Source: Pseudomonas putida (lineage in GTDB: Bacteria; Pseudomonadota; Gammaproteobacteria; Pseudomonadales; Pseudomonadaceae). From it: a stretch of DNA of 64,000 bases. Made by a program: the position numbers and the translations under genes. The stretch lies in NCBI RefSeq assembly GCF_005080685.1, contig NZ_CP039371.1, forward strand, positions 1,612,001-1,676,000. Direction: 5' to 3'. Of the stretch, positions 35,739 through 45,000 are shown one piece after another. Position 1 is the stretch's first letter. The number at the start of each line of letters is the position of its first letter. Under the pieces are notes generated by a model. That model worked only from the letters and a program-made list of their open reading frames with translations. It did not search any database and was not told the DNA's origin.

Positions 35739-36830
35739 ATGTCCGGCAATACCTACGGCAAGCTGTTCACTGTCACCACCGCTGGCGAAAGCCATGGCCC
35801 GGCGTTGGTCGCCATTGTCGATGGGTGCCCGCCGGGCCTCGAGCTGTCCCTGGCCGACCTGCAGCATGACCTCGACCGCCGCAAGCCGGGTACCAGCCGC
35901 CACACCACCCAGCGCCAGGAGCCCGACGAGGTCGAGATCCTCTCCGGGGTATTCGAAGGCCGAACCACGGGCTGCTCGATCGGCCTGCTGATCCGCAACA
36001 CCGACCAGAAGTCCAAGGACTACTCCGCGATCAAGGACCTGTTCCGCCCGGCCCATGCCGACTACACCTACCACCACAAGTACGGCATCCGCGACTACCG
36101 CGGCGGCGGTCGCAGCTCGGCCCGCGAAACCGCCATGCGCGTGGCCGCTGGCGCCATCGCCAAGAAGTACCTGGCCACCCAGGGCATCCGCGTGCGCGGC
36201 TACATGAGCCAGCTCGGCCCGATCGAAATCCCCTTCAAGACCTGGGATTCGGTCGAGCAGAACGCTTTCTTCAGCCCCGACCCGGACAAGGTACCGGAGC
36301 TCGAGGCCTACATGGACCAACTGCGTCGTGACCAGGATTCGGTAGGGGCGAAGATCACCGTGGTTGCCGAAGGCGTGATGCCGGGCCTCGGCGAGCCGAT
36401 CTTCGACCGCCTCGACGCCGAGCTCGCCCATGCGCTGATGAGCATCAACGCGGTCAAGGGCGTGGAAATCGGCGCCGGCTTCGCCAGCGTCGCCCAGCGC
36501 GGCACCGAGCACCGTGACGAGCTGACCCCGGAAGGTTTCCTCAGCAACAACGCCGGCGGCATCCTCGGCGGTATCTCATCGGGCCAGCCGATCGTCGCCC
36601 ACCTGGCGCTCAAGCCGACCTCCAGCATCACCACCCCGGGTCGTTCGATCGATGTCGACGGCAACCCGGTGGATGTCATCACCAAGGGCCGTCACGACCC
36701 TTGCGTGGGCATCCGTGCCACGCCGATCGCCGAGGCGATGATGGCCATCGCGCTGATGGACCACCTGCTGCGCCACCGTGCGCAGAATGCCGATGTGAAG
36801 GTGTCGACCCCGGTGCTGGGGCAGCTCTGA
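35739..36830 (+). CDS. aroC: Chorismate synthase AroC
   Basis: It makes chorismate from EPSP with reduced FMN, the last step of the shikimate pathway. The 363-aa protein has the family signatures [36 protein letters not shown] and [19 protein letters not shown] 35739 ([10 protein letters not shown]) is the standard start. It is flanked by the long palindrome upstream and a REP pair downstream. Confidence 0.98.
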   Translation: MSGNTYGKLFTVTTAGESHGPALVAIVDGCPPGLELSLADLQHDLDRRKPGTSRHTTQRQEPDEVEILSGVFEGRTTGCSIGLLIRNTDQKSKDYSAIKDLFRPAHADYTYHHKYGIRDYRGGGRSSARETAMRVAAGAIAKKYLATQGIRVRGYMSQLGPIEIPFKTWDSVEQNAFFSPDPDKVPELEAYMDQLRRDQDSVGAKITVVAEGVMPGLGEPIFDRLDAELAHALMSINAVKGVEIGAGFASVAQRGTEHRDELTPEGFLSNNAGGILGGISSGQPIVAHLALKPTSSITTPGRSIDVDGNPVDVITKGRHDPCVGIRATPIAEAMMAIALMDHLLRHRAQNADVKVSTPVLGQL

Positions 36831-36856
36831 TTCGTCTGATGCCCATGTTTGCTTAT

Positions 36857-36936
36857 GCCGGCCTATTCGCGGGTAAACCCGCTCCTACAGGATCTCCACT
36901 GCCCCTGTAGGAGCGGGTTTACCCGCGAAGAGGCCA
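36857..36936. repeat. Inverted REP pair (GCGGGTAAACCCGC core)
   Basis: GCCGGCCTATTCGCGGGTAA... mirrored by ...TTTACCCGCGAAGAGGCC with a short spacer, between aroC and the MFS gene. Confidence 0.88.
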
Positions 36937-36959
36937 ACATCCCTACCGGCCCAATTCCC

Positions 36960-38114
36960 ATGCCCCCGATCCCCTACTGGCGCCTGTCCAGCTTCTACCT
37001 CTTCTACTTCGCCCTGCTCGGTTCCACCGCGCCGTTCCTGGCCCTGTACTTCGACCACCTGGGCTTCTCTCCGGCGCGCATCGGCGAGCTGGTGGCCATC
37101 CCCATGCTGATGCGCTGCATCGCCCCCAACCTGTGGGGCTGGCTGGGCGATCGCAGTGGCCAGCGGCTGTTGATCGTGCGCCTGGGCGCGCTGTCGACCC
37201 TGGCCTCGTTCTCGCTGATCTTCCTTGGCAAGAGCTACGCCTGGCTGGCGCTGGTGATGGCCTTGCACGCGTTCTTCTGGCATGCCGTGCTGCCACAGTT
37301 TGAAGTCATCACCCTGGCCCACCTGCACGGCCAGACCTCGCGCTACAGCCAGGTACGCCTGTGGGGCTCGATCGGTTTCATCCTCACCGTGGTCGGCCTG
37401 GGCCGTCTGTTCGAATGGCTGAGCCTGGACATCTACCCGGTGGCCATTCTGGTGATCATGGCCGGTATCGTCGCCGCCAGCCTGTGGGTGCCCAACGCCC
37501 AGCCCCCGGAGCAGGGTGAGCGCACCCCGGCCGGTGGCTTCCTGCGCCAGCTGCTGGCGCCCGGGGTGCTCGCCTTCTACGCCTGCGTGGCGCTGATGCA
37601 GCTCAGCCACGGCCCGTACTACACCTTCCTCACCCTGCACCTCGAGCACCTGGGCTACAGCCGGGGCGAAATCGGCTTGTTGTGGGCGCTGGGCGTGGTG
37701 GCCGAAGTGCTCATGTTCATGCTGATGAGCCGCGTGTTCGCGCGCTTTTCGGTACAGCGGGTGCTGTTGCTGAGCTTCTTGCTGGCCGCGCTGCGCTGGC
37801 TGCTGCTCGGCAACCTGGCGGACGAGCCGGCTGTACTGGTGTTCGCCCAGGTCCTGCACGCCGCCACCTTTGGCTGCTTCCACGCCGCCTCCATCGCCTT
37901 CGTCCAGGCAAGTTTCGGCGCCCGCCAGCAAGGCCAGGGCCAGGCGTTGTACGCGGCGTTGTCGGGTACCGGCGGCGCATTGGGCGCGCTGTATTCGGGC
38001 TACAGCTGGAACCTGCTGGGCCCGGCCTTCACCTTTGGTATGGCCAGCGCCGCAGCCTTGGCTGCAGCCGTTATCATTGCCTTCCGTTCGCCATCGACCA
38101 GGACAAGCCCCTGA
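36960..38114 (+). CDS. MFS transporter, phenylpropionate-permease-like (PPP family)
   Basis: A 384-aa 12-helix transporter of the MFS_1-like group related to HcaT: it starts YWRLSSFYLFYFALLGSTAP, with GLGRLFEWLS mid-protein and an ALSGTGGALG segment late. The substrate could be an aromatic acid but is not determined. ATG 36960 is used; the frame upstream runs through the REP. Its stop overlaps the next start (TGATG), so the two genes are probably translationally coupled. Confidence 0.85.
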   Translation: MPPIPYWRLSSFYLFYFALLGSTAPFLALYFDHLGFSPARIGELVAIPMLMRCIAPNLWGWLGDRSGQRLLIVRLGALSTLASFSLIFLGKSYAWLALVMALHAFFWHAVLPQFEVITLAHLHGQTSRYSQVRLWGSIGFILTVVGLGRLFEWLSLDIYPVAILVIMAGIVAASLWVPNAQPPEQGERTPAGGFLRQLLAPGVLAFYACVALMQLSHGPYYTFLTLHLEHLGYSRGEIGLLWALGVVAEVLMFMLMSRVFARFSVQRVLLLSFLLAALRWLLLGNLADEPAVLVFAQVLHAATFGCFHAASIAFVQASFGARQQGQGQALYAALSGTGGALGALYSGYSWNLLGPAFTFGMASAAALAAAVIIAFRSPSTRTSP

Positions 38115-38650
38115 TGAGCATCCTCTGCGTTTTCCACCCTGCAAGCCCAGCCTCGCCGCACAAGGTGCTGACCCATCACGACGACATCGCCGCGACCCTG
38201 GCCGAGCATGGCGTCGGCTTTGCCCATGGCCCGCTGGAGCTGCGCGTGCGGCCGGGCGGCAGTGCCGAAGATGCCCTGGCCGCCTGCCGTGAATACCTGG
38301 ATCAGTTGATGACGGCGCACGGTAGCCGCGCGTTCCAGCTGGTCAACCGTGACGCAGCGGACCCGGCGCAGGTAGATCTGCGCAACGAGCATGAGCATGG
38401 CGCCGAGGAAGTGTTCGCGGTGGTCGGCGGGCGGGCCCAGGTCGGGCTGCGCTTGGGCGAGCAGGTGTTCGCGGTGCTCTGCGAGAAGGGCGATCGGCTG
38501 GTGGTCCCGGCTGGGACGCGGCGCTGGGTGGAGCTGGGGGATAATCCGTTTTGCCTGGCGTTGCGGGTGTTTGCCGATGAGCAGGGGGCGCAGGCGGTGT
38601 TTACCGGGGATACGAGCGCAAGGGAATTTCTGGGGATCGACGAGCTCTAA
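38114..38650 (+). CDS. Acireductone-dioxygenase-like cupin with altered metal site
   Basis: A 178-aa cupin with ARD family layout. The first metal motif EHEHGAEEVF keeps two His and the Glu. At the second motif, where ARD enzymes have a His just before Trp (as in PHWFD), this protein reads GTRRWVE, so the fourth ligand appears to be Arg. ARD acts in methionine salvage, but no salvage genes are adjacent. It overlaps the MFS stop by one base. Activity may be lost or changed. Confidence 0.75.
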   Translation: MSILCVFHPASPASPHKVLTHHDDIAATLAEHGVGFAHGPLELRVRPGGSAEDALAACREYLDQLMTAHGSRAFQLVNRDAADPAQVDLRNEHEHGAEEVFAVVGGRAQVGLRLGEQVFAVLCEKGDRLVVPAGTRRWVELGDNPFCLALRVFADEQGAQAVFTGDTSAREFLGIDEL

Positions 38651-38653
38651 CGC

Positions 38654-38745
38654 CTGTGCCGGCCCTTTCGCGGCGCAAGCCCGCTCCTACAGGATCTGCG
38701 CAAATCCTGTAGGAGCGGGCTTGTCCCGCGAAAGCGCCGGTGCAG
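38654..38745. repeat. Inverted REP pair
   Basis: GGCCCTTTCGCGGCGCAAGC... and ...GCTTGTCCCGCGAAAGCGCC around a TCCTGTAGGAGCG spacer, between convergent genes. Confidence 0.85.
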
Positions 38746-38751
38746 ACAACC

Positions 38752-39024
38752 TCAACGGTAAGTAGGCAGCGCAAACCGCTGCTGGCTCTGCAGCATCGAG
38801 ATCACTGGCAGCTCACTGGCCTGCTCAGCCAGGTCACGGCGAATCGCGCTGATCGCCCAGGACAGTTGCTCGGCACTGTGCAGTTGCCCATAAGTCAGTA
38901 CGCGGCGGGTCACCTTGCCATCGGCGGCGCGCAGGGTCAGCAGCACACCACCATCGGGGCGGGGCTGGGTGGCTACCTGATAGGCGGAGAACACCGAGAC
39001 GAATTTTTCCTGGATGAGGTCCAT
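38752..39024 (-). CDS. DUF3509-family protein
   Basis: A 90-aa soluble protein, MDLIQEKFVSVFSAYQVATQ at the start, with a beta-rich middle (GGVLLTLRAADGKVTRRVL) and a helical second half. This matches the Pseudomonas DUF3509 family in size and layout. The start at 39024 has CAGGAG upstream. Function unknown. Confidence 0.8.
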   Translation of the reverse strand: MDLIQEKFVSVFSAYQVATQPRPDGGVLLTLRAADGKVTRRVLTYGQLHSAEQLSWAISAIRRDLAEQASELPVISMLQSQQRFALPTYR

Positions 39025-39282
39025 ATCAACTCCTGACTGAATGTGTTTGCAGACGTGAGTTGATATTTGCAGCGACCGTGCCAGAACCAGGTAATCGATA
39101 AAAGCCTTTAAAATCAGTATCTTGCGATATTTTTTCAGAATGCCTTTCGTGCAGCCTGCAAGGTCGTGCATTTTTGCACAGTGCAATTTGCACGAAGCTA
39201 TCGCCCCGATAGATTCTGAACCTTTGACCCGTCGCGCTTGCCTGACGAACACTTGGGCAATCTTTCAGGCCAGGAGGTTCAG

Positions 39283-39807
39283 ATGTCCGCACAACAAACG
39301 CCCACCCAGATGAGCCAGGACGAAGCGGCGGCGTTCGCCGAGCAGGTATTCGAGCGTGCCCGCCAGGGCGATGCCGAGATGCTCGAGCGTCTGCTGGCCA
39401 GCGGTCTGCCGGCTAACCTGCGCAACCACAAGGGCGACACCCTGCTGATGCTCGCCAGCTACCACGGCCACCACGCTGCGGTGCGGGTGCTGCTGGCCCA
39501 TGGCGCCGACCCGCTGATTGCCAACGACAATGGCCAACTGCCGATTGCCGGGGCGGCGTTCAAGGGCGACCTGACAATGATCAAGCTGCTGCTCGAGCAC
39601 GGCGTGCCGGTGGATGCCGCTGCGCAGGACGGGCGTACCGCGTTGATGCTGGCGGCAATGTTCAACCGGGGCGAGATCCTCGAGTACCTGCTGGCCCAGG
39701 GTGCCAACCCGGCGCACCAGGATGCCCGCGGCGCCACTGCGCTGATGGCAGCCCAGACCATGGGCGCGGTGGAGGCGGCGGCACGTCTGCAAGCGCTGGC
39801 CGGCTAA
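39283..39807 (+). CDS. Ankyrin-repeat protein
   Basis: A 174-aa protein with an N-terminal helix and about four ankyrin repeats: GDTLLMLASYHGHHAAVRVL, GQLPIAGAAFKGDLTMIKLL, GRTALMLAAMFNRGEILEYL and GATALMAAQTMGAVEAAARL. It has no signal peptide, so it is probably cytoplasmic and binds a protein partner. CAGGAGG is well placed before ATG 39283. Such single proteins are common in Pseudomonas; partner unknown. Confidence 0.9.
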   Translation: MSAQQTPTQMSQDEAAAFAEQVFERARQGDAEMLERLLASGLPANLRNHKGDTLLMLASYHGHHAAVRVLLAHGADPLIANDNGQLPIAGAAFKGDLTMIKLLLEHGVPVDAAAQDGRTALMLAAMFNRGEILEYLLAQGANPAHQDARGATALMAAQTMGAVEAAARLQALAG

Positions 39808-39866
39808 CCGTCCGGGGGCGTTTGCGGCTATCCTTGGCGACTTTTCACCCGTCGCAGGCCCCCTTC

Positions 39867-40397
39867 ATGAAAAACCAGTTGCTCGAATTCATCAGCCTCA
39901 TCGGCGCCGGCTGCATGCGCGAGCAAGACATCGAGCGCATCGCCGACGAGGCCGCCCAGGCCTACGCCGACCCTGCCGCTTTCCTGGCCGCCAATCCGGA
40001 CATCAACTACGACGACAGCTTCCCGATCCCGCTGGGGGAGTGGGTCGTGCTCGGCAGCCTGCCGGACACCGTGGTGTTCCAGGCCGACAGCTATCAGGAC
40101 CTGTTCCAGCAGATCAGCGACTCGTTCGACCAGAGCGTGCCGTTCACCCTCAAGCCCAAGCAGCTTGCCCGCACCGAAGCTCTGACTGCGCTCAACCGCA
40201 TCCAGGTGCAGATGGGCGCGCTGAACAAGGAAGCGGGGGGCTATGTGCTGCTCAATTTCAGCCAGTTGCTCGATGATGAGCTGCAGATGGTGATGGTTGG
40301 CCAGCAGGACCTGGCGCGGGTGCTGGAGCTGGGGGCCGAGGTGGGGATCAAGGTGGAGCCGGCGCTGGAGGCGTTGAAGGTCGCGGTGCACGTCTGA
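39867..40397 (+). CDS. Conserved hypothetical protein
   Basis: A 176-aa acidic soluble protein (MKNQLLEFISLIGAGCMREQ at the start; LPDTVVFQADSYQDLFQQIS in the middle). No catalytic motif or membrane segment is evident. It lies 59 nt after the ankyrin gene on the same strand and may be co-transcribed. A REP pair follows. I do not recognise its family. Confidence 0.75.
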   Translation: MKNQLLEFISLIGAGCMREQDIERIADEAAQAYADPAAFLAANPDINYDDSFPIPLGEWVVLGSLPDTVVFQADSYQDLFQQISDSFDQSVPFTLKPKQLARTEALTALNRIQVQMGALNKEAGGYVLLNFSQLLDDELQMVMVGQQDLARVLELGAEVGIKVEPALEALKVAVHV

Positions 40398-40404
40398 TAT
40401 CTAC

Positions 40405-40504
40405 GCTGGCCTCTTCGCGGGACAAGCCCGCTCCCACAGGGACCGCACCGAATTCGAAATTGGGGTAATCCTGTAGGAGCGGGCTTGCCCGCGAAGAGGC
40501 CAGC
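40405..40504. repeat. Inverted REP pair
   Basis: GCTGGCCTCTTCGCGGGACA... mirrored by ...GCCCGCGAAGAGGCCAGC, between convergent genes. Confidence 0.88.
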
Positions 40505-40521
40505 CCAGGCGATGCAGACCC

Positions 40522-41472
40522 TCAGCCCAACGCAGTATCCAGAAACATCATCACCGCAAACCCACCCATCAACCCCAGGGTAGCCGACGTCTGGTGCCCG
40601 TTGCGGTGGGTTTCCGGAATCACCTCGTGCGACACCACGAAAATCATCGCCCCCGCCGCAAGCCCCATGCTCACCGGATAGGCGAGGGCGAAGCCGGTCG
40701 AAATCCCCAGCCCGATCACCGCACCCAGCGGCTCCATCAAGCCCGAACCGACCGCCACCAACGCCGCCTTCAAGTTGGACAGCCCCGTCGCTCGCAGGGC
40801 CATGGCCACTGCCAGGCCTTCTGGAATGTCCTGGATGGCGATGGCGCTGGTCAGCGGCAGGCCAATGTTCATGTCGCCATTGGTGAAGCTCACGCCGATG
40901 GCCATGCCTTCAGGCAGATTGTGCAAGGTGATCGCCAGCACGAACAACCATACCCGGCTGATCCGGTCCGAATGCGGCCCGCAGGCACCGACGGTTTCGT
41001 GCTCGTGCGGGGTGAAGCGGTCCAGGCCCAGCATCAGCAGCACGCCAAGGCCCATGCCCAGGACCACGGTGAAGGCCGCAGCCGGCCCGTTGCCAGTGAT
41101 TTCCCGGGCTGCGTCGAGCCCTGGCAGAATCAGCGAGAACGAGCTGGCGGCGAGCATCATCCCCGCAGCGAAGCCGAGCATCACGTCCTGGCTGCGTGCG
41201 CTGACGTCGCGCAGCACCACCGCCAACAGCGCGCCCAGGGCCGTGGCGGCAAAGCCGGAAAGCCCGCCGAGCGCCGCCAGGTGCAGGTTGTGCGAATGCT
41301 CGCCATTCAACGCATTCCACACGCTGATCGCCAGCAGAGCCAGCACCACCAGCAGCGTCACGCCCAGGCCGGCACTGACCCAGGGTGAATCCAAGGCCTG
41401 TTGGCGCCAGGCCTGCAGCAGGTTGCCGGACGGGTTGCCGGGCTGGGCGGATTGGGTATTGGCTGGGGGCAT
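40522..41472 (-). CDS. ZIP-family divalent metal transporter
   Basis: A 316-aa inner membrane protein with about eight helices and the ZIP metal-site motifs ITLHNLPEGMAIG and AIQDIPEGLAVAMAL, plus VVSHEVIPETHR near the end. It probably imports zinc or similar ions. ATG 41472 with AGAGG upstream is preferred to GTG 41478. No zinc-regulator site was recognised upstream. Confidence 0.88.
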   Translation of the reverse strand: MPPANTQSAQPGNPSGNLLQAWRQQALDSPWVSAGLGVTLLVVLALLAISVWNALNGEHSHNLHLAALGGLSGFAATALGALLAVVLRDVSARSQDVMLGFAAGMMLAASSFSLILPGLDAAREITGNGPAAAFTVVLGMGLGVLLMLGLDRFTPHEHETVGACGPHSDRISRVWLFVLAITLHNLPEGMAIGVSFTNGDMNIGLPLTSAIAIQDIPEGLAVAMALRATGLSNLKAALVAVGSGLMEPLGAVIGLGISTGFALAYPVSMGLAAGAMIFVVSHEVIPETHRNGHQTSATLGLMGGFAVMMFLDTALG

Positions 41473-41595
41473 GGGCACCTCTTCACTGGTCTTTGTAGCA
41501 GTCTATTCACTGACCGACCGAAACGGCCAAGGATTCCCTTCTATTGCCCCGATAGGGCTATGCTGTGCAGCAACCACTTGCAAGGGAGCAGGCCC

Positions 41596-41787
41596 ATGGG
41601 GTCCACATTCAACGGTTTGGTCGGGCTGATCATCCTGGCCCTGGATATCTGGGCCATCCTCAATGTGATCAAGAGCCCCCGCGAGATTGGCGTCAAGGTC
41701 CTGTGGATCCTGCTGATCGCCTTGTTGCCGGTGATCGGCCTGGTGATCTGGGCCATTGCCGGGCCGCGGGGCGATGTGCGGATCTGA
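41596..41787 (+). CDS. Small two-helix PLDc_N-domain membrane protein
   Basis: A 63-aa protein with two membrane helices (STFNGLVGLIILALDIWAI and VLWILLIALLPVIGLVIWAI) joined by NVIKSPREIGVK, the phospholipase-D-nuclease N-terminal-type membrane module found alone in many bacteria. AAGGGAG lies upstream of the ATG. Function unknown. Confidence 0.8.
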   Translation: MGSTFNGLVGLIILALDIWAILNVIKSPREIGVKVLWILLIALLPVIGLVIWAIAGPRGDVRI

Positions 41788-41952
41788 ACCGGCAGGCACT
41801 GGTCGGCAGTGAGAGGTGCGGTCCAGACAAAGTCCGAAACAGCCCAGTGACAAAATTTTCACATTGTTTTAAACAGAATCCCCGCCGCACAATGCTGCGT
41901 TGGTCTTAACCCGCACCTCTTCGCAAACCGCAATCCTAGGATCCCTCCATTC

Positions 41953-44010
41953 ATGGCTAACACGGATGCCCTGAAGCAACAGGGCGCGCGAGCCTTCTAC
42001 GCGCCTACCCTGAAGTCCCACCTGGCCTATACGCTGCTCAGCGGGCTGGTGATCATGCTCATGCTCAGCCTCGTGCGTCTGGCACTGCTGGTCTACAACA
42101 GCGACATGATCGGTGACACCCCCTATTCGACCGTCGCCGAGGGTTTCCTCAATGGCCTGCGTTTCGACCTGCGGGTGGTGGTGTACCTGAGCATCCCGCT
42201 GCTGCTGGCCATCCTGAGCCCCTGGGCCATGGCCCGTCGAGGTTTCTTCCGCTTCTGGCTGACCCTGTCCGCCAGCATCGTGATGTTCCTCGGCCTGATG
42301 GAGATGGACTTCTACCGCGAGTTCCACCAGCGCCTGAACGGCCTGGTCTTCCAGTACATCAAGGAAGACCCCAAGACCGTGCTGAGCATGCTCTGGTACG
42401 GCTTCCCGGTAGTGCGCTACCTGCTGGCGTGGCTGTTCGGTACCTGGCTGCTGAGCCTGTTGTTCAAGGGCATCGACCGCCTGACCCGCAGCGACCGTGT
42501 GGTCGCGCCGACCGCCTGGTACAACCGCCTGGCGGTGTTCATGGTGATCTTGCTGGTGGCCGTGGTGGCGGCGCGCGGTACCCTGCGCCAGGGCCCGCCG
42601 ATGCGCTGGGGCGACGCCTTCACCACCGACTCGAACTTCGTCAACCAGCTGGGCCTGAACGGCACCCTGACCTTGATCGACGCCGCCAAGAGCCGCTTCG
42701 GCGAAGACCGCGCCAACATCTGGAAGCCGGTACTCGACCAGGAAGTGGCCCAGCAGAGCGTGCGTGACCTGCTGTTGACCCCGCACGACACGCTGGTCGA
42801 TGCCGACGAAGCCGCCGTGCGCCGCGACTTCCTGCCGCCGGCCGACCGCACCCTGCCGGTCAAGAACGTCGTGGTGATCCTCATGGAGAGCTTCGCCGGT
42901 CACTCGGTCGGTGCCCTGGGCAGCCCGAACAACATCACCCCGTACTTCGACAAGCTGGCCAAGGAGGGGCTGTTGTTCGACCGCTTCTTCTCCAACGGTA
43001 CCCATACCCACCAGGGCATGTTCGCCACCATGGCCTGCTTCCCCAACCTGCCAGGTTTCGAATACCTGATGCAGACGCCAGAAGGTGGCCACAAGCTCTC
43101 CGGCCTGCCGGCCCTGCTCAGCGCTCGTGACTACGACGACGTCTACGTCTACAACGGCGACTTCGCCTGGGACAACCAGTCCGGATTCTTCGGCAACCAG
43201 GGCATGACCACCTTCATCGGCCGCAACGACTTCGTCGACCCGGTGTTCTCCGACCCGACCTGGGGCGTGTCCGACCAGGACATGTTCGACCGCGGCGCCG
43301 AGGAGCTGGCCAAGCACGACGGCAAGAAGCCGATCTACGCGCTGCTGCAGACCCTGTCCAACCACACCCCGTATGCGTTGCCCAAGGACCTGCCGGTCGA
43401 GAAGGTCACAGGCCAAGGCCGCCTGGACGAGCACCTGACCGCCATGCGCTACTCCGACTGGGCGTTGGGCCAGTTCTTCGAGAAGGCGCGCAAGGAGCCG
43501 TACTTCAAGGACACCCTGTTCGTGATCGTTGGCGACCACGGCTTCGGCAACCACGACCAGGTCACCGAACTCGACCTGGGCCGTTTCAACGTACCGCTGC
43601 TGCTGATCGCCCCAGGCATCCAGGAAAAGTTCGGTGCCGTCGACCACACCGTGGGCACCCAGGTCGACATCGTGCCGACCATCATGGGTCGCCTCGGTGG
43701 CCAGACCCGCCATCAGTGCTGGGGCCGCGACCTGCTCAACCTGCCCGCAGGCGATCAGGGCGTAGGCATGATCAAGCCGTCCGGTAGCGAGCAGATCGTT
43801 GGCCTGGTGCAGGGTGATCGCATCCTCATCGAGTCCAAGGACATGAGCCCGCGTCTGTACCGCTACCAGCTGGGCAGCCAGTTCAAGGCCGAGCTGATCG
43901 AAAGCCCGGACCAGCCCGAAATGCTGAAAAAGCTCGAAGCGTTCATCCAGACCGCCACCAAGAGCCTGCTGGACAACACCGCCGGTGTGGTCCACGGTAC
44001 GCCGAAGTAG
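41953..44010 (+). CDS. LTA-synthase-family sulfatase-fold membrane protein
   Basis: A 685-aa protein: about five N-terminal helices (to about residue 215), then a periplasmic sulfatase-fold domain. NVVVILMESFAGHS holds the metal-binding acidic site. NGTHTHQGMFATMACF holds the presumed Thr nucleophile (Thr350 or 352). VGDHGFGNH supplies the C-terminal metal ligands. In Gram-negatives such proteins usually transfer phosphoglycerol or phosphoethanolamine to periplasmic or envelope glycans. The true substrate is unknown. Confidence 0.88.
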   Translation: MANTDALKQQGARAFYAPTLKSHLAYTLLSGLVIMLMLSLVRLALLVYNSDMIGDTPYSTVAEGFLNGLRFDLRVVVYLSIPLLLAILSPWAMARRGFFRFWLTLSASIVMFLGLMEMDFYREFHQRLNGLVFQYIKEDPKTVLSMLWYGFPVVRYLLAWLFGTWLLSLLFKGIDRLTRSDRVVAPTAWYNRLAVFMVILLVAVVAARGTLRQGPPMRWGDAFTTDSNFVNQLGLNGTLTLIDAAKSRFGEDRANIWKPVLDQEVAQQSVRDLLLTPHDTLVDADEAAVRRDFLPPADRTLPVKNVVVILMESFAGHSVGALGSPNNITPYFDKLAKEGLLFDRFFSNGTHTHQGMFATMACFPNLPGFEYLMQTPEGGHKLSGLPALLSARDYDDVYVYNGDFAWDNQSGFFGNQGMTTFIGRNDFVDPVFSDPTWGVSDQDMFDRGAEELAKHDGKKPIYALLQTLSNHTPYALPKDLPVEKVTGQGRLDEHLTAMRYSDWALGQFFEKARKEPYFKDTLFVIVGDHGFGNHDQVTELDLGRFNVPLLLIAPGIQEKFGAVDHTVGTQVDIVPTIMGRLGGQTRHQCWGRDLLNLPAGDQGVGMIKPSGSEQIVGLVQGDRILIESKDMSPRLYRYQLGSQFKAELIESPDQPEMLKKLEAFIQTATKSLLDNTAGVVHGTPK

Positions 44011-44017
44011 GGCAGAC

Positions 44018-44038
44018 GGGGGCCGCCTGGCGGCCCCC
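44018..44038 (+). terminator. Possible GC-rich terminator
   Basis: GGGGGCCGCC and GGCGGCCCCC nearly abut, forming a strong stem 7 nt after the stop, but without a T run. Confidence 0.4.
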
Positions 44039-44127
44039 CACGCCACGACTGAACGAACGCCATTGCTTCAAGGTCAAGGTATACAGGCATCACACACTGG
44101 TGTTTCTTGACTGAGAGGGCTCGTTCA

Positions 44128-44364
44128 ATGAAAGCGTGGGAAGTCATCTTTGCCGACCAGAAAGGCGAACCGACGTCGCTGCTGTTGCGGGCCGATGAGC
44201 GCCCCAGCGAAGAAGATGCGGCGCGGGCCATTCGTTCGCACCTGTTCCCGGTCATGGATGAGTTGGACCTCAACGATTTCCAGGACCGCAGCACATCCCC
44301 CACGGCGCGCTGGCTCAAGGAACAGAGCGGCGTGACCATCACCCGTATCCAGGAAGCATCCTGA
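44128..44364 (+). CDS. Small conserved hypothetical protein
   Basis: A 78-aa soluble acidic protein (MKAWEVIFADQKGEPTSLLL; later SPTARWLKEQSGVTITRI). ATG 44128 is preferred to GTG/ATG further up because the family-like start MKAWEV follows it. No motif recognised. It is 117 nt after the LTA-synthase-like gene. Confidence 0.65.
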   Translation: MKAWEVIFADQKGEPTSLLLRADERPSEEDAARAIRSHLFPVMDELDLNDFQDRSTSPTARWLKEQSGVTITRIQEAS

Positions 44365-44550
44365 GCGACGTAGTGGCGTAGTGGCGTAGCGCCCTCGCAG
44401 GCACTACGCTGGTTGAAGGTAATGGTCTACTTTGCGGGCCGTACCGTTCCGATTCGCGTCTTGCATCAGCTCGATCAACTCCACCTGCTGGCCTCGCCGG
44501 GGGTGCGCAGTGCACGGAAAGTCTATCCATCGCTTGTAGGAGGACGATTC

Positions 44551-44883
44551 ATGAGCAGCCAGAACGACGATATCAGCAGCAATGTCCTGCGCCAGATGAA
44601 AGCTGGCGGTTTCGACTTCACCCGCATCCATCCCATCGAGTTCTACGCCGTATTCCCCGACGAAGCCGGGGCGCGGCGGGCGGCGAGGCAGTTTCGCGGC
44701 GAGTCGCTCAATGCCCAGGTACGCGAGCTCGATGACGGCGCTTGGCACCTCGAACTGAGCAAGGTCATGTATGCCACCTACGGTGGTATCGGGGATTTCG
44801 AGGAAACCTTCGAACAGGTCGTATCGCCCTATGGCGGTGAGGTCGAAGGGTGGGGCGTCAAGCATGAGCGGCCGATTGCCTGA
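44551..44883 (+). CDS. RraB-family ribonuclease E inhibitor
   Basis: A 110-aa acidic protein with the RraB pattern: an N-terminal helix (SSNVLRQMKAGGFDF), FYAVFPDEAGARRAARQF, then a WHLELSKVMYATYGGI segment and GGEVEGWGVK at the end. RraB binds RNase E and modulates mRNA decay. TAGGAGGA is placed ideally before ATG 44551. Length and motifs fit; the exact role in Pseudomonas is inferred. Confidence 0.82.
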   Translation: MSSQNDDISSNVLRQMKAGGFDFTRIHPIEFYAVFPDEAGARRAARQFRGESLNAQVRELDDGAWHLELSKVMYATYGGIGDFEETFEQVVSPYGGEVEGWGVKHERPIA

Positions 44884-44890
44884 ACCTTCT

Positions 44891-44995
44891 GCGGTGGCTT
44901 CTTCGCGGGGCAAGCCCGCTCCCACAGGTACTCACCCCATTCAAGGACTGTGAGGGCCCTGTGGGAGCGGGCTTGCCCCGCGAAGAGGCCGCCGC
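44891..44995. repeat. Inverted REP pair (GCGGGGCAAGCCCGC core)
   Basis: GCGGTGGCTTCTTCGCGGGG... mirrored by ...CCCCGCGAAGAGGCCGCCGC, spacer about 35 nt. Confidence 0.88.
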
Positions 44996-45000
44996 AAACT

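Noticed and set aside
41869..44046. 725-aa minus-strand frame opposite the LTA-synthase-like gene
   Set aside because: It is a shadow frame; the + strand shows transmembrane helices and sulfatase motifs, the minus strand none.
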